DNA from: Limnohabitans sp. | GTDB lineage: Bacteria; Pseudomonadota; Gammaproteobacteria; Burkholderiales; Burkholderiaceae_C | Direction of reading: 5' to 3' | DNA length: 64,000 bases | NCBI RefSeq assembly: GCF_017848645.1 | Contig: NZ_JAFEIF010000041.1 | Location: forward strand, 62,001 to 126,000 | Shown: one piece after another, positions 63,169 to 64,000 of the stretch | How positions within the stretch are numbered: position 1 is the first letter of the stretch | Layout: each line of letters starts with the position of its first letter | Position numbers and translations under genes: made by a program | Notes under the pieces: model-generated | The model's database searches: none | What the model was told of the DNA's origin: nothing | Seen by the model: the letters and a program-made list of their open reading frames with translations, nothing else

Positions 63169-64000
63169 ATGGCGAATACCACCCACATTGGCCTGGACCA
63201 AGTTCGCCAGCAACTGCGTCAACCCCGAACGCAGCTCAAAGGCCGTCAGGTCATGCCCGAGGCCCGCTCAGAGGTGCAGGCATTGATCGGCATGCCGCCT
63301 GCCGAAGGCCACCGCCGTGATCTGCTGATCGAGCACCTGCATGTGCTCAACGACCACTTTCATGGCCTGTTCGAGCGCCACATCGTGGCTCTGGCCGCCG
63401 AGATGCGCCTGCCTGTGGTGGAGGTGTTCGAGGTCGCATCGTTCTACCACCACTTCGACATCCTGAAAGACGACGCCACAGCCCCGCGCATCACTGTGCG
63501 GGTGTGTGACAGCCTGAGCTGCAGCTTGGCCGGCAGCGACAGCTTGTTGCGCCATTTGCAAAACGATCTGCTGGATGTGAAGGTGGTGCCTGTGCCTTGT
63601 CTGGGCCGCTGCGAGCAGGCACCTGCTGCGCAGGTGGGCCAGCAGGCGGTGGCACATGCCACCTCTGATGCGGTGGCGCAGCGCGTGGCCCAAAATCAGA
63701 CCGAACCGAACCCACTTCCCGACGCGATTCGGCTGGCGGCTTATCGGCAAGCGGGCGGTTACCAGTTGGCGCAGCAGATCGCAACGAGTTTGAAAGACCA
63801 CGAATCGGTCATCCAGTGCCTCGAATCTTCCGGCCTGCGCGGCCTGGGCGGCGCGGGTTTCCCGGCCGGGCGCAAATGGCGCATCGTGCGCAGTCAGCCC
63901 GGCCCACGCTTGATGGCGGTGAACATCGACGAGGGCGAGCCCGGCACCTTCAAGGACCGCACCGGCTTGGAGGCCGACCCGCACCGCTTCTTGGAAGGCG
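63169..64000 (+). CDS. NuoE/NuoF-type fused subunit of NAD-dependent formate dehydrogenase (FdsG-FdsB-like), truncated by window end
   Basis: Open frame from ATG 63169: NuoE-like LPVVEVFEVASFYHHF..VRVCDSLSCSLAGS..VPCLGRCEQAPAAQV, then NuoF-like GLRGLGGAGFPAGRKWRIVR..VNIDEGEPGTFKDR. Confidence 0.85.
   Translation, partial: MANTTHIGLDQVRQQLRQPRTQLKGRQVMPEARSEVQALIGMPPAEGHRRDLLIEHLHVLNDHFHGLFERHIVALAAEMRLPVVEVFEVASFYHHFDILKDDATAPRITVRVCDSLSCSLAGSDSLLRHLQNDLLDVKVVPVPCLGRCEQAPAAQVGQQAVAHATSDAVAQRVAQNQTEPNPLPDAIRLAAYRQAGGYQLAQQIATSLKDHESVIQCLESSGLRGLGGAGFPAGRKWRIVRSQPGPRLMAVNIDEGEPGTFKDRTGLEADPHRFLEG

Overview
This 64 kb window looks like a GC-rich chromosomal segment from a betaproteobacterium (Burkholderiales, Comamonadaceae-like by gene content and order; inference only). 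Most of it is dense housekeeping sequence: pntAB, fadD, mtnN, corA, hpf-ptsN-hprK, fur/bamE, dapB-exbBD-leuS-lptE-holA-proA-gshA-kup, an RNase II-family gene, tonB-mtgA-ruvC, scpA, a sulP gene, metG and apbC. The right end carries an aerobic benzoyl-CoA ('box') catabolic cluster (benzoate-CoA ligase, boxD, boxR, boxC, boxB, boxA) followed by a fused formate-dehydrogenase-type NuoE/NuoF gene that runs off the window. Two regions stand out. (1) A probable defence island at ~36.87-44.97 kb lies between metG and apbC. It is a co-directional run: SEC-C/UPF0149 gene, AAA ATPase, PIN-like nuclease, Type III-like Mod methyltransferase, HEPN (HepT/HI0074-like) protein, and a 1018-aa ORF in which an MNT-type nucleotidyltransferase with an intact GSX10DXD motif is fused in frame to the N-terminus of a Type III Res helicase-nuclease. 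The HEPN partner has an intact RX4HXY motif and overlaps the fusion gene by ATGA. This physically couples a HEPN/MNT toxin-antitoxin pair to a restriction enzyme. (2) Three related giant hairpins lie between boxB and boxA. Two have exactly 25-bp perfect stems and 28-nt loops with divergent but fully complementary stems. The third is related and inverted. No tRNA, rRNA, CRISPR or IS transposase was found. Assignments come from reading protein motifs and sequence by eye; no database search was run.
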